Shown piece after piece: positions 28,027-35,767 of a DNA stretch of 64,000 nt. This DNA is from Chloroflexota bacterium. Its GTDB lineage: Bacteria; Chloroflexota; Anaerolineae; Promineifilales; Promineifilaceae. The first letter of the stretch is position 1. The number at the start of each line of letters is the position of its first letter. A program made the translations under genes and the position numbers. The notes below the pieces were generated by a model. It ran no database searches. It saw only the letters and a program-made list of their open reading frames with translations, and had not been told where the DNA came from. The DNA is taken from the NCBI GenBank assembly GCA_018004935.1, contig JAGNBF010000024.1, positions 1 to 64,000 on the forward strand. Reading direction: 5' to 3'.

Positions 28027-28046
28027 TTGTGCAACCGTTTGCACAA
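28027..28046. promoter_or_regulatory. LacI-family operator 1
   Basis: Near-perfect palindrome TTGTGCAACCGTTTGCACAA with the central CG typical of LacI/MalR/CcpA-type operators. It lies about 170 bases upstream of the amylopullulanase start on the minus strand and 155 bases upstream of the DUF3644 gene on the plus strand. The first is the more likely target, because maltose regulators of this family control amylases. Confidence 0.7.
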
Positions 28047-28064
28047 AGATGAGAGAATTATAAG

Positions 28065-28078
28065 TGCAACCGGTTGCA
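28065..28078. promoter_or_regulatory. LacI-family operator 2
   Basis: Perfect 14-bp palindrome TGCAACCGGTTGCA, centre-to-centre 35 bases from operator 1, compatible with cooperative binding or looping by the same regulator. No lacI-type gene is in the window. Confidence 0.72.
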
Positions 28079-28201
28079 TTTGTCAAACGGAAAACTTGAA
28101 TCAAATTTGGTTTGAGCGTTTTGTATTCGGCCTTTGTAAAAGTAAAATTTATTACTATTTATTGTTAGTTAATAATTCTTCCTTTTCGCTTCGAGGTAAA
28201 A

Positions 28202-29188
28202 ATGGCATATAGAAGGGTATGGTCAATCAAGCAAGAGTTAGTTGTTAAGGCTCGGGAAGCTGCTTTCTCGGCAATTCGTGCGTATAATGATCCTTTGATA
28301 ACTTTCAAGTCTGAAACGTTTATTGTCTTAATGATAATTGCTTGGACATATATGCTCCATGCATATTTCCGAAGTGAAGGTATTGACTATCGTTACTTTC
28401 GGTGGCAAAAGAGTCGTCGGATATTTGATCGAACTAAAACTGGTGCTTTCAAGTATTGGGAACTGGAAAGGTGCCTCAACGAGAGTACCTGCCCTATTGA
28501 TAAAGATACAGCAAATAACTTGCGTTTCTTGATAAAACTACGTCATGAAATAGAACATCAAATGACGCTTTCGTTAGATGGCTATCTTAGTGGGCGTTAT
28601 CAAGCGTGTGCGATCAACTTCAACCATTACTTGAAGCAACTATTTGGGCCATCTCAAGGGTTGGATCAACATCTCACATACAGTATTCAACTTGCTCAGA
28701 TTACTCGGGATCAATTTAAGACCGCAGACACTCCTATTTCAGGGCGGTTAAAGGCGTTCATCACAGAATTTGATCAATCATTATCAGGTGATGAGCTGAA
28801 TAGTAGCCGCTTTAGCATTCGCCTGTTGTTTACAAAGCGAACAGCGAATAGACCTGGTCAAGCAGATTCGGTAGTTGAGTTCCTGGATCCAAAATCGGCA
28901 CTTGCCCAATCCATCGACAAGGAGTATTGGGTTCTTAAACCTGTAGAAAAACCCAAGTTTCGAGCAAAAGATGTTGTAGCTCGCGTTAGGTCCGAAGGGT
29001 TTACCAAATTTCGTATATCCCCAGAACATACTGAACTGTGGAAAGCAGAAAATGCCAAAGACCCATCAAAAGGATATGGTGTTGATGTGCAAGGAACTTG
29101 GTATTGGTACCAAAACTGGATTGATTATTGTATAAAAAGCTGTACTGCTAATCCCGAGAAATATGAAGCTAATGAGATTACCAAATAG
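28202..29188 (+). CDS. DUF3644-family HEPN-like protein
   Basis: 328 residues. The N-terminal half is the DUF3644 signature (AIRAYNDPLITFKSETFIVLMIIAWTYMLHA... in the 20-60 region). LRHEIEHQ at about 110-117 fits the HEPN catalytic pattern R-x4-6-H, with the polar residue right after Arg. HEPN proteins are often RNA-cutting toxins or defence effectors (family knowledge); a role here is inference. The C-terminal part (about 220-328), rich in Lys and aromatic residues, may be a nucleic-acid-binding or helix-turn-helix-like domain. The gene is clearly AT-richer than its neighbours and has no GCGGCCGC octamer, suggesting recent acquisition. It stands alone, with operators upstream that probably belong to the divergent gene. 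Confidence 0.8.
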   Translation: MAYRRVWSIKQELVVKAREAAFSAIRAYNDPLITFKSETFIVLMIIAWTYMLHAYFRSEGIDYRYFRWQKSRRIFDRTKTGAFKYWELERCLNESTCPIDKDTANNLRFLIKLRHEIEHQMTLSLDGYLSGRYQACAINFNHYLKQLFGPSQGLDQHLTYSIQLAQITRDQFKTADTPISGRLKAFITEFDQSLSGDELNSSRFSIRLLFTKRTANRPGQADSVVEFLDPKSALAQSIDKEYWVLKPVEKPKFRAKDVVARVRSEGFTKFRISPEHTELWKAENAKDPSKGYGVDVQGTWYWYQNWIDYCIKSCTANPEKYEANEITK

Positions 29189-29561
29189 AATGGGCAACCT
29201 GAAGTTCAAAAGAGAAATTTCAGGTTTGGGTTAGACTCAATTACAGTGGCTTTGGTCAATCCTAAAGTGCCCCAAGGGTGCGGCACACTTTTTTGCAAGG
29301 GGCTAACAAGCTCCATTTTCAGTAGCAATCAGGCATGAAATTGCAAACAAAACAAGTATCAGGACAATGAAAAACCGCTTTCATAAGGCAATTCGGGACT
29401 GCTTTCACCGTTGCCACATGTCTGAATTTCACCTGATATGACCTTCTGCAAAAATCTGTGCCGCACCTTTGTTTTAGTTTCCCTGTGGCAGAGTGACTTT
29501 CAAATAGCTATACTGCAATAACCTCAAGTTTATTTTCTTTTTGAACTGGAAAACAGCGAAA
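29189..29561. other. Gap between DUF3644 and HEPN genes
   Basis: A weak hairpin AACCTGAA...TTCAGGTT at about 29200-29232 could end the DUF3644 transcript. The rest is AT-rich with no octamer, no dispersed repeat and no convincing gene. The block 29260-29480 shows no obvious hairpin. Confidence 0.5.
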
Positions 29562-30233
29562 ATGATGCAACAACGTCTTATAAACCGGGTAGAAGAATTA
29601 CTTCAACAAGGTAACAATGTAATGACTACTAAACGGTTATCCCGTGATGGTTATAGTGAAGTAATCGATTACAGTAAAATGCTTGGCTTTCGAGTGGCTG
29701 TTCTTTCCTTTATTGAACGAGTATATGGTGTTTCCCATACACATTACCAGGAATTTTTAAAACACATCAACGGGGATCATGTATCTTCTCCTCAAATAGC
29801 AATGTCAATACTTCAGACCATTCATGATGAAATTGCTGGTGATTGGCTATTTTCAGTCAAAGGACTGGTTACTGCTGAGGTTTTTTCAGATTTCATTGAT
29901 ATGGCAAATTATTTGGTAGCCCAAGAGTACAAAGATGCGGCCGCCGTTATTGCTGGTAGTGTTTTAGAGGAACACATCCGTCAATTATGCCAAAGCAATG
30001 GCATAGACCTTGAGGTTTCAACCGCAAACGGAACCAAACCTAAAAAAGCAGATCAGATGAATGCTGATCTTGCGGGTGCAAGTGTCTATTCAAAATTAGA
30101 TCAAAAAGCCGTAACGATGTGGTTTGATTTACGCAACAAAGCTGCTCACGGCAAATATAGTGAATACAACCAAGTGCAAGTCGAGAACATGATCGCAGGA
30201 ATTACAGAGTTTATGGCACGTAACTCAGCATAA
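29562..30233 (+). CDS. HEPN-domain protein (LRNKAAH motif)
   Basis: 223 residues from ATG 29562 (an in-frame TTG at 29541 would add seven). The C-terminal half is an all-helical HEPN/abortive-infection-type domain. KDAAAVIAGSVLEEHIRQLC is the first helix pair, and WFDLRNKAAHGKY carries R-N-x3-H, the RNase-like HEPN motif, at about residues 195-203. The N-terminal half (about 1-110) is helical and unrecognised. One GCGGCCGC octamer encodes the Ala-Ala-Ala at the start of the HEPN helix, although the gene is otherwise AT-rich. With the DUF3644 gene upstream, it forms a two-HEPN island. Confidence 0.78.
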   Translation: MMQQRLINRVEELLQQGNNVMTTKRLSRDGYSEVIDYSKMLGFRVAVLSFIERVYGVSHTHYQEFLKHINGDHVSSPQIAMSILQTIHDEIAGDWLFSVKGLVTAEVFSDFIDMANYLVAQEYKDAAAVIAGSVLEEHIRQLCQSNGIDLEVSTANGTKPKKADQMNADLAGASVYSKLDQKAVTMWFDLRNKAAHGKYSEYNQVQVENMIAGITEFMARNSA

Positions 30234-30295
30234 ATGGACTTTCTTTGAACTTAGTAGAATAGGGAAAGAGGCAACCATTCTATTAGTCGGTGGTA

Positions 30296-30403
30296 GAGGG
30301 TTTGGGGTGAGCGCGGCCGCATCCCCCTCAACACCTCTCCCTTTCCCTAGCTGGCACGAGTACACAGATGAAATTGATAGGGAGTGGGGGTCGCGGCCGC
30401 GCT
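30296..30403. repeat. About 108-bp dispersed repeat containing GCGGCCGC octamers (copy 1)
   Basis: Shared with 32966-33082: CCCCTCAACACCTCTCCCT...GGCTGGCACGAGTACACAGATGAA.TTGATAGGGAGTGGGGGTCGCGGCCGCGCTTC. Copy 1 has two octamers, copy 2 one (the first reads GGAGCCGCA there). The two copies bracket the toxin-antitoxin genes in direct orientation, so recombination between them would delete the block. Confidence 0.8.
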
Positions 30404-30571
30404 TCTACCCCTCTTTCCGTCTGACACTTGACCCCGTTTGGGTTGGTGATGAATAATGTGGTTGAGTCACATATGCTCACCCTCAGATGCACCCCAAAGT
30501 CGCCCAAGAACTGAGTGTCTCCCTGGCATCATGAATTCCACAAGTATCGCCAGGCCATAAGGATAAGAATC

Positions 30572-30826
30572 ATGGAACCCAATTTGATACTAAAAGCCAC
30601 GACTTTAGAGATTGTCGAGAATCAATTGCGCGATAACTCACCCCCGGAAACCAAAGTGACCTACGATAGATTGCTTGCCAAAGGTTATTCTGATCAAGAA
30701 GCCCGCGAACTAATGGGGGCAGCTGTCAGCGTTGAAATCTATGATGTCCTCAAGAGCAATAAGCCGTTTGATGAAGCGCGATATATCAAGGCACTGCGTC
30801 GTTTACCCAAACTGCCCTGGGAATAG
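30572..30826 (+). CDS. Conserved small protein, unknown function
   Basis: 84 residues from ATG 30572; the longer upstream frame is not preferred because the conserved part begins MEPNLILKATTLEIVENQL. It has a helical middle (YDRLLAKGYSDQEARELMGAAVSVEIYDVL) and a proline-rich end (RRLPKLPWE). I recognise the shape as a family common in Chloroflexota and cyanobacteria but can name no function. Located between HEPN and MazF genes. Confidence 0.65.
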   Translation: MEPNLILKATTLEIVENQLRDNSPPETKVTYDRLLAKGYSDQEARELMGAAVSVEIYDVLKSNKPFDEARYIKALRRLPKLPWE

Positions 30827-30902
30827 TCGTGAAACGTGGCATTATAGAAGTGTTGTCAGAGTTGTGAGAGGAAGAATGGCGAAGAGTGGGGTTGCGGCCG
30901 CG

Positions 30903-31229
30903 TTACAGTCCCAACCACATCTTTACGGCATTTTCAACGGGGAGTAATTGGGTGGCCGCTAAACTACCCAGTTTACGTATCAGCTTTGCTTCCGGGATCG
31001 TAACCAAATTTTGGGTGTCAAAAACCCCAACATGAAGAAATCGAACCTTAACGTCTACTTCAAAACGTGATCCACGAACGCTGGTTGTATGGGGAACAAT
31101 CGTTACCAGAGCACGATCTTGATTAGATGCCGGGATGCTCAAAACCAGGCAAGGGCGCACTTTAGCCGCCATGCCCAGGTCAATCATCCATACTTCACCT
31201 CGTTGCGGCTTGTTCATCGTTGGCCTCAC
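30903..31229 (-). CDS. MazF/PemK-type endoribonuclease toxin
   Basis: About 104-108 residues; the likely start is the second Met (31217), giving MNKPQRGEVWMIDLG. The PemK fold is complete: RGEVW, KVRPCLVLS, VTIVPHTTS and the final helix. Its start overlaps the end of the upstream antitoxin gene, the usual arrangement. A GCGGCCGC octamer straddles its 3' end. It is convergent with the small gene at 30572. Confidence 0.9.
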   Translation of the reverse strand: MRPTMNKPQRGEVWMIDLGMAAKVRPCLVLSIPASNQDRALVTIVPHTTSVRGSRFEVDVKVRFLHVGVFDTQNLVTIPEAKLIRKLGSLAATQLLPVENAVKMWLGL

Positions 31230-31401
31230 GGTTATCTAATTCAAGAAATAGGGCGTCTGCCGCGAATACAAGTTCGTCATCAGTGAGTAGAGGGAACTCA
31301 AACGATTTCGTGCGTTTGATGATCTCTGAGGCTACCTGCCATTTTTTCAGCGGGGGCAACTTATCAAATGAATCCAGAAAGGCTTGTACGGTAACATTCA
31401 T
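31195..31401 (-). CDS. Putative antitoxin partner of the downstream MazF-like toxin
   Basis: 68 residues from ATG 31401, chosen because GGAG lies 8 bases upstream and the extension further upstream has no support. Helical, ending in a very acidic tail (LTDDELVFAADALFLELDNREANDEQ), typical of MazF-binding antitoxins of the DUF2281-like or addiction-module component type. It overlaps the toxin start by about 20 bases. Confidence 0.75.
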   Translation of the reverse strand: MNVTVQAFLDSFDKLPPLKKWQVASEIIKRTKSFEFPLLTDDELVFAADALFLELDNREANDEQAATR

Positions 31402-31549
31402 CGTAGTAACTCCGTTCGTGAGGGGGCACGGTTGAAGGCCATTATAGTTGAGCCAATGAGCTAATTCAAGGCAGGGCGCTGCCGCGTCCCTTACTCGGAT
31501 AAGAACTAAAAACTGCGTTATCAAACCTTCCCTGTGCTATACTTTAACC

Positions 31550-31864
31550 ATGAGCCGTGACGTTCTGGTACGCATCAAAAGGGCTATCCTGGTCGGAAAC
31601 TATGTTTTTAGTGAAAAGGCCAGTTTGGAGTTAGAAGCCGATGGGTTGACCGAACTCGACGCCGTTGAATCCATCGTCAATGCTGTCGCTATCTACAAAA
31701 CAATCCGCTCTCAAAGCCCTTATCGTCAACAAATAAGAGAATATTTGCACATCATCCAAAGTACCAACCTCGAAGGATTGATGGTGTATACAAAGGGCAA
31801 ATTGGTACAAGAGGCCGGAATCGAAACGTACTACTTTCTGATTTCGTCAAAAAAGGCAATATAA
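31550..31864 (+). CDS. DUF4258-type putative toxin
   Basis: 104 residues. FSEKASLELEADGLTELDAVESIV and VYTKGKLVQEAGIETYYFLISSK match the small DUF4258 proteins, usually found next to YgiT-type zinc-finger antitoxins, as here (the next gene starts 2 bases after the stop). Presumed RelE/MqsR-like mRNA interferase; that role is inference. Confidence 0.8.
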   Translation: MSRDVLVRIKRAILVGNYVFSEKASLELEADGLTELDAVESIVNAVAIYKTIRSQSPYRQQIREYLHIIQSTNLEGLMVYTKGKLVQEAGIETYYFLISSKKAI

Positions 31865-31866
31865 CG

Positions 31867-32097
31867 ATGAACAGAAAACTCCAGATCAAACATTGCCCAA
31901 ACTGTGGCAGTGAGTTAATCCAACTCGTTACCCGTGATCTAACCCGCCAATACAAAGGGCAATCCTATACGGTTCCAGCCGTCATGTTTTATGATTGCCC
32001 CAATTGCGGGGAAAAAGTTTATGACCGGGTGGCAATGCAAAAAATTCAGCAATATTCACCAGCTTATCATCATAGTGAGGCAATGGTAACGGTATAA
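31867..32097 (+). CDS. YgiT-type zinc-finger antitoxin
   Basis: 76 residues with two CxxC zinc knuckles, CPNCGSEL (about 10-17) and CPNCGEKV (about 45-52), as in the N-terminal half of MqsA. No C-terminal helix-turn-helix is present, so this is the short form that pairs with DUF4258 toxins. Confidence 0.85.
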   Translation: MNRKLQIKHCPNCGSELIQLVTRDLTRQYKGQSYTVPAVMFYDCPNCGEKVYDRVAMQKIQQYSPAYHHSEAMVTV

Positions 32098-32110
32098 GGG
32101 CAGATTATCC

Positions 32111-32347
32111 ATGAAAACCAAGCTTTCTCTCCCCCATCCCCTTACCGAAGCCGCCGAACAACTGGCGCAAAAACTGGGTATATCCTTGAGTGCGTTGTCC
32201 GCGGCCGCGCTTTCTGCCTATATCACCGCCCATCGCCAAAACAATGTCACTGAACTCCTCGATCAGGTTTACAGTACCGAAGCCTCAACGCTTGAACCCA
32301 TGTTGATGCAACTACAGGTTGCGTCATTAGGTAACGAAGCATGGTAA
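32111..32347 (+). CDS. Ribbon-helix-helix-type antitoxin (MazE-like), toxin lost
   Basis: 78 residues starting MKTKLSLPHPLTEAAEQLAQ, with a short strand then helices (LGISLSALSAAALSAYITAH) as in RHH antitoxins; the acidic tail ends at GNEAW. The following toxin gene is only a remnant. A GCGGCCGC octamer encodes Ala-Ala-Ala in the second helix. Confidence 0.75.
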   Translation: MKTKLSLPHPLTEAAEQLAQKLGISLSALSAAALSAYITAHRQNNVTELLDQVYSTEASTLEPMLMQLQVASLGNEAW

Positions 32348-32427
32348 TCCGTCATGGCGAAATTACGGCTAGTATTGGCTTTGTAGCAGACACAACTGAC
32401 CCCCAAACTGGGTATATCCTTGAGTGA
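32341..32427 (+). pseudogene. Remnant of a MazF-type toxin fused to a duplicated antitoxin fragment
   Basis: Starts ATG inside the last codons of the antitoxin with MVIRHGEI, the usual MazF beginning, then loses similarity and stops after 28 codons. The bases at about 32405-32440 (AACTGGGTATATCCTTGAGTG then a GCGGCCGC octamer) repeat the antitoxin's own sequence at about 32171-32208. A duplication or deletion event thus replaced the toxin body. Confidence 0.7.
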
Positions 32428-32457
32428 GTTGGTCGCGGCCGCAACCCACCCTACAAT

Positions 32458-32820
32458 TTGCGGTATAATCTGCCTAACGCAAAGGGGCAGGCAGATGAAC
32501 CACCCCCTAGAAAAGACGAACTCCTACAAAGAATAAAAACGGCTGTCCAGGCCCTGGCTCCTACCGCTGAGATCATCCTTTACGGTTCACGCGCCAGAGG
32601 TACGGCCAGGGCTGACTCCGATTGGGATTTCCTCATCCTTCTGCCTTCACCCAGAGATAAAATCCTGGAAGCACGAATTAAAGATCGCCTGTACGACGTG
32701 GAACTAGAAACGGACACCGTTTTAACCAGTATCATTCGCGGTCAACAAGAGTGGCAGTCGCCCCGTTACGCCGTTCTCCCCTTGCGGCAACAGATTGAAA
32801 AAGATGGAGTTCCTTTATGA
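32458..32820 (+). CDS. MNT-family minimal nucleotidyltransferase
   Basis: Up to 120 residues; the true start may be internal, since the first residues come from degraded sequence. ILYGSRARGTARADSDWDFLIL carries the GSxAR...DSDxD polymerase-beta motif with metal-binding aspartates. In HEPN/MNT modules such enzymes neutralise the HEPN toxin by adding nucleotides to it. The partner gene overlaps the stop codon (ATGA) but is short. Confidence 0.85.
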   Translation: MRYNLPNAKGQADEPPPRKDELLQRIKTAVQALAPTAEIILYGSRARGTARADSDWDFLILLPSPRDKILEARIKDRLYDVELETDTVLTSIIRGQQEWQSPRYAVLPLRQQIEKDGVPL

Positions 32821-32960
32821 AAGATGGGGAACTGCAAGCGTTAATGGCTTATTGTTTACAAAGTACTGCCGAGACAGTTGAACCTCTAGTTGAAGAGATG
32901 GCTGAATTTATTGACGCCTTAGAAACGCTGATTGCCCAATCTACAGCAACTGAATTTTGA
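32817..32960 (+). CDS. Short HEPN-partner-like protein, probably truncated
   Basis: 47 residues (MKDGELQALMAYCLQSTAET...), overlapping the MNT stop by 4 bases. The start resembles the first helix of HEPN partners of MNT proteins, but the usual 110-140 residues and the RxxxxH motif are absent. Likely a truncated toxin, leaving the MNT gene without its target. The 108-bp repeat begins right after. Confidence 0.6.
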   Translation: MKDGELQALMAYCLQSTAETVEPLVEEMAEFIDALETLIAQSTATEF

Positions 32961-32965
32961 ATAAT

Positions 32966-33082
32966 GGCAAAAGGTGTTGAGGTGAGTCGGAGCCGCACGC
33001 CCCTCAACACCTCTCCCTCTCCAGGCTGGCACGAGTACACAGATGAAGTTGATAGGGAGTGGGGGTCGCGGCCGCGCTTCTT
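32966..33082. repeat. Dispersed repeat containing GCGGCCGC (copy 2)
   Basis: Second copy of the repeat at 30296-30403, same orientation, about 90 percent identical by eye in the shared core. Begins right after the truncated HEPN-like gene and may mark where it was cut. Confidence 0.75.
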
Positions 33083-33167
33083 TTCTTCATTCCCTACGGC
33101 AAAGATTACGGCTCTGTACAAGCCAATGGAGTAAGGTTACTTTTGTTCCACCAGGGGGAAGAGCCAG

Positions 33168-33575
33168 TTACTCTGAGGGCATATGCCGTATTGTTTCTGG
33201 TTCAGGGAGTCCATAAGCCCCAGCCTTCAGTACTTTGAGGGAAAGTAAGGCACATTTCACACGGGCCATACTTAGTGGAACCCCAATGAGTTCCAGCAAC
33301 CGCTCTTTGGGGAAGGCGCGGACTTCGGCCAGCGTCATGCCCTTGATCTCTTCGCTCAACAACGAAGCTGAGGCCTGACTGATGGCGCACCCATCACCCC
33401 CCCAGGCTACCGCGGCAACACGACCTTGCTCATCCAGGCGCACATCCATGCGAATAACATCTCCACAAAGAGGGTTATCTTCTTCATAAGAAAAGGTAGG
33501 TTGTTCAAGCGAGCCATGATTTAGCGGATGCTGATATAGATCAATAATTTGCTCGCGGTACATGTCGTCGCTCAT
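33168..33575 (-). CDS. sufU: SufU/IscU-type iron-sulfur scaffold or sulfur-transfer protein
   Basis: 135 residues with the three conserved cysteines of the family: C37 in NPLCGD, C63 in GDGCAISQASASL, C108 in RVKCALLSLKVL. GCAISQAS is the SufU form. SufU takes sulfur from SufS and passes it to SufBCD. Last gene of the minus-strand SUF group; the hexosaminidase gene separates it from sufS. Confidence 0.92.
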   Translation of the reverse strand: MSDDMYREQIIDLYQHPLNHGSLEQPTFSYEEDNPLCGDVIRMDVRLDEQGRVAAVAWGGDGCAISQASASLLSEEIKGMTLAEVRAFPKERLLELIGVPLSMARVKCALLSLKVLKAGAYGLPEPETIRHMPSE

Positions 33576-33628
33576 AAAAGCACCTGTTTATTGGGGAGTA
33601 ATGGCAGGAACAGTGGATAATGTGTTTC

Positions 33629-35080
33629 TTATAGCCAGGGAACCTGGGACGAACGGTAGAAATTCACGCCCATAGCAGTAAGACGCCGCCCATGTTGGCC
33701 CAGGCGACTTTTATACTCGTCCCAGTCGCGGCCGCGTTGTGGCGACCAGCCAATTTCCGCATAACCGGGCAGGCGGGGAAACACCAGATATTCAATGTCT
33801 GCCATTGTTTGCACCGTTTCTGTCCACAGCGGAGCTTCGATACCTAAAATAGCTGTTTCAGAGATAGAGGCAATCTGGGTGGCAGGATCCCAGGCATATG
33901 CATCTTCCACTTCGATATAGGCGGCCCAACTTAACCCTAACGGCGTGCCCTCGTGGTATTTCATATCCAGGTACATTCGGGTAGCGGGAGACATGATGAG
34001 GTTGACGTTTTGTTGTGCGGCCGCGGCCGCCATCTGGTGATGCCATATTTGCACCACCGAATCATCACGTAAATTTACCTGAGACACCTCTTCCCAACCG
34101 ATCATCTGTTTGCCGTATGACTGAACAATCCATTGGACTCGTTCAATAAAACGGCGGTAATCTGCTGGTTTGGTGGCCATAGCCTCATCCCCGCCGATAT
34201 GAATATAGGGGCCAGGTGTCAAAGCCGCCAGTTCACGAATCACATCATCTACAAAGGTGTCGGTGGTTTCGTTCTCGATAGCCAGAGAACTAAAACCCAC
34301 ATTGATGCCGGTAAATAGCTCCGGCGCTACCCCATCCGCATTGAGTTCGGGATAGGATGCCAGCGCCGCGTTGGTATGGCCAGGCAGATCGATCTCGGGA
34401 ATAACCATGATGTAGCGTGCCTGAGCATAAGCCACTATTTCTGCATAATCGGCCTGAGTGTAATACCCACCCGTGCCGCCCCCGACGGCGGTACTGCCCC
34501 CATGCGTCGCTAAGTTGGGCCAACTGTTGATCATAAGCCGCCACCCCTGATCATCGGTCAGGTGCAGGTGCAGGCGATTTAATTTGTAGGTCGCACAAAA
34601 ATCTATGACCCGTTTGACCGCAGAGACATCAAAAAAATGCCGGGCTACATCTAGCATCAGGCCACGCCAGCCAAAGCGGGGGTAATCCCGAATTGTGCCG
34701 GTGGGGATAGACCAAGGCCCCGGTTGTGGGGTGTTCGCTTCTATTGTCTCGGGGAGCAATTGCCGTACAGTTTGCCCACCCCAAAATAGCCCGGCGGGTT
34801 GAGTGGCAACAAGGGTCACGGCGTCAGGGGTGATGGTCAGGGTGTACCCTTCCGGCCCCGAAGTGGGATCGCTTCCCTCTGTGGTGAGGTGGAGGGGACC
34901 GTGGCCTGGTTGTACGGGTAGGGCGTATCCGGTAGCCGGACGCAGAGTGTTGGCCAGGTAAGAAGCTATAGCCCGTAGTTCGGGGGTGTTGGGGGAAAAA
35001 GTGACAGGCATCGCGGCCGCGAGCGTAAAGCGTTCACCGGTAGCTGTTACTGAGACAGGTTGAGGAATAAGATGATCCAT
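33629..35080 (-). CDS. Beta-N-acetylhexosaminidase (GH20)
   Basis: 483 residues. An N-terminal GH20b domain (about 1-130) is followed by the catalytic barrel. RLHLHLTDDQGWR and YIHIGGDEAM are diagnostic; the D-E pair near residue 296 acts in substrate-assisted hydrolysis of terminal GlcNAc or GalNAc. No signal peptide is visible, so it probably works on imported oligosaccharides or recycled cell-wall sugars. Its position inside the SUF group has no obvious functional reason. Four GCGGCCGC octamers, two overlapping at 34017-34030. Confidence 0.92.
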   Translation of the reverse strand: MDHLIPQPVSVTATGERFTLAAAMPVTFSPNTPELRAIASYLANTLRPATGYALPVQPGHGPLHLTTEGSDPTSGPEGYTLTITPDAVTLVATQPAGLFWGGQTVRQLLPETIEANTPQPGPWSIPTGTIRDYPRFGWRGLMLDVARHFFDVSAVKRVIDFCATYKLNRLHLHLTDDQGWRLMINSWPNLATHGGSTAVGGGTGGYYTQADYAEIVAYAQARYIMVIPEIDLPGHTNAALASYPELNADGVAPELFTGINVGFSSLAIENETTDTFVDDVIRELAALTPGPYIHIGGDEAMATKPADYRRFIERVQWIVQSYGKQMIGWEEVSQVNLRDDSVVQIWHHQMAAAAAQQNVNLIMSPATRMYLDMKYHEGTPLGLSWAAYIEVEDAYAWDPATQIASISETAILGIEAPLWTETVQTMADIEYLVFPRLPGYAEIGWSPQRGRDWDEYKSRLGQHGRRLTAMGVNFYRSSQVPWL

Positions 35081-35249
35081 AGAATTGTTGTGGTTGGCCT
35101 CCTGCCACTACCACTTCGTAGCCACGAAAGTGACACGTACCCCAAAATGTGTTTTCTCGGATGGGGGTAGAGCGAACAACCGATTATATCTATAGCCTTT
35201 ATACCTGGCGATTTTATGGGAGCAGGTTGTAGGGCGATTGCAGACTCGG

Positions 35250-35717
35250 AATTCCCCCACCCCTAACCCCGCCCCCAGGGGCGGGGAACTTTTCTGGACG
35301 CGGTTTTTCGGGGCGAAGGCCCCGAAAAACCGCGCTATTACGCTCCCCCTTCCCCTCGGGAAGGGGGCAGGGGGGATGGGTCTTCCGACTACACTGGCTA
35401 AGGCTTTATTCGTCAATAACTTTGGAGTTTGTAGTGACCGGTCTTCTGACCAAACCACCCCACCTGATTGTGAGTGAACCCTTTTTTTGTCGCCGGAAAC
35501 CCCCGCCCCCAGGGGCGGGGAACTTTTCTGGACGCGGTTTTTCGGGGCGAAGGCCCCGAAAAACCGCGCTATTACGCTCCCCCTTCCCCTCGGGAAGGGG
35601 GCAGGGGGGATGGGTCTTCTGACTACACTGGCTAAGGCTTTATTCGTCAATAACTTTGGAATTTGTAGTGACCGGTCTTCTGACCAAACCACCCCACCTG
35701 ATTGTGAGTGAACCCTT
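35250..35717. repeat. 234-bp tandem duplication of a shell repeat
   Basis: Two nearly identical units in direct orientation, offset 234 bases; their cores are 35299-35334 and 35533-35568 (arm CGCGGTTTTTCGGGG). Each unit runs from the GCCCCCAGGGGCGGGG shell through GGGGGATGGGTCTTC to a GTGACCGGTCTTCTGACC family E palindrome. The remaining gap (35081-35249) shows no gene. Confidence 0.88.
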
Positions 35718-35767
35718 CGTCTCTCTAAAAGGGTTTAAGACGTTTAAGTGAAAGTGTACGGATTCAC

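Noticed and set aside
27961-28212. 83-codon open frame upstream of DUF3644
   Set aside because: It covers both LacI-type operators, starts in a tandem repeat and has no recognisable protein features.
29189-29561. Small RNA or riboswitch in the gap between HEPN genes
   Set aside because: Only one weak hairpin is visible and no recognisable riboswitch or ncRNA core.
35108-35692. Apparent 194-codon gene on the minus strand with internal sequence repeats
   Set aside because: It is the translation of the 234-bp tandem duplication of a palindromic repeat; no protein family, and the reverse strand is equally open.
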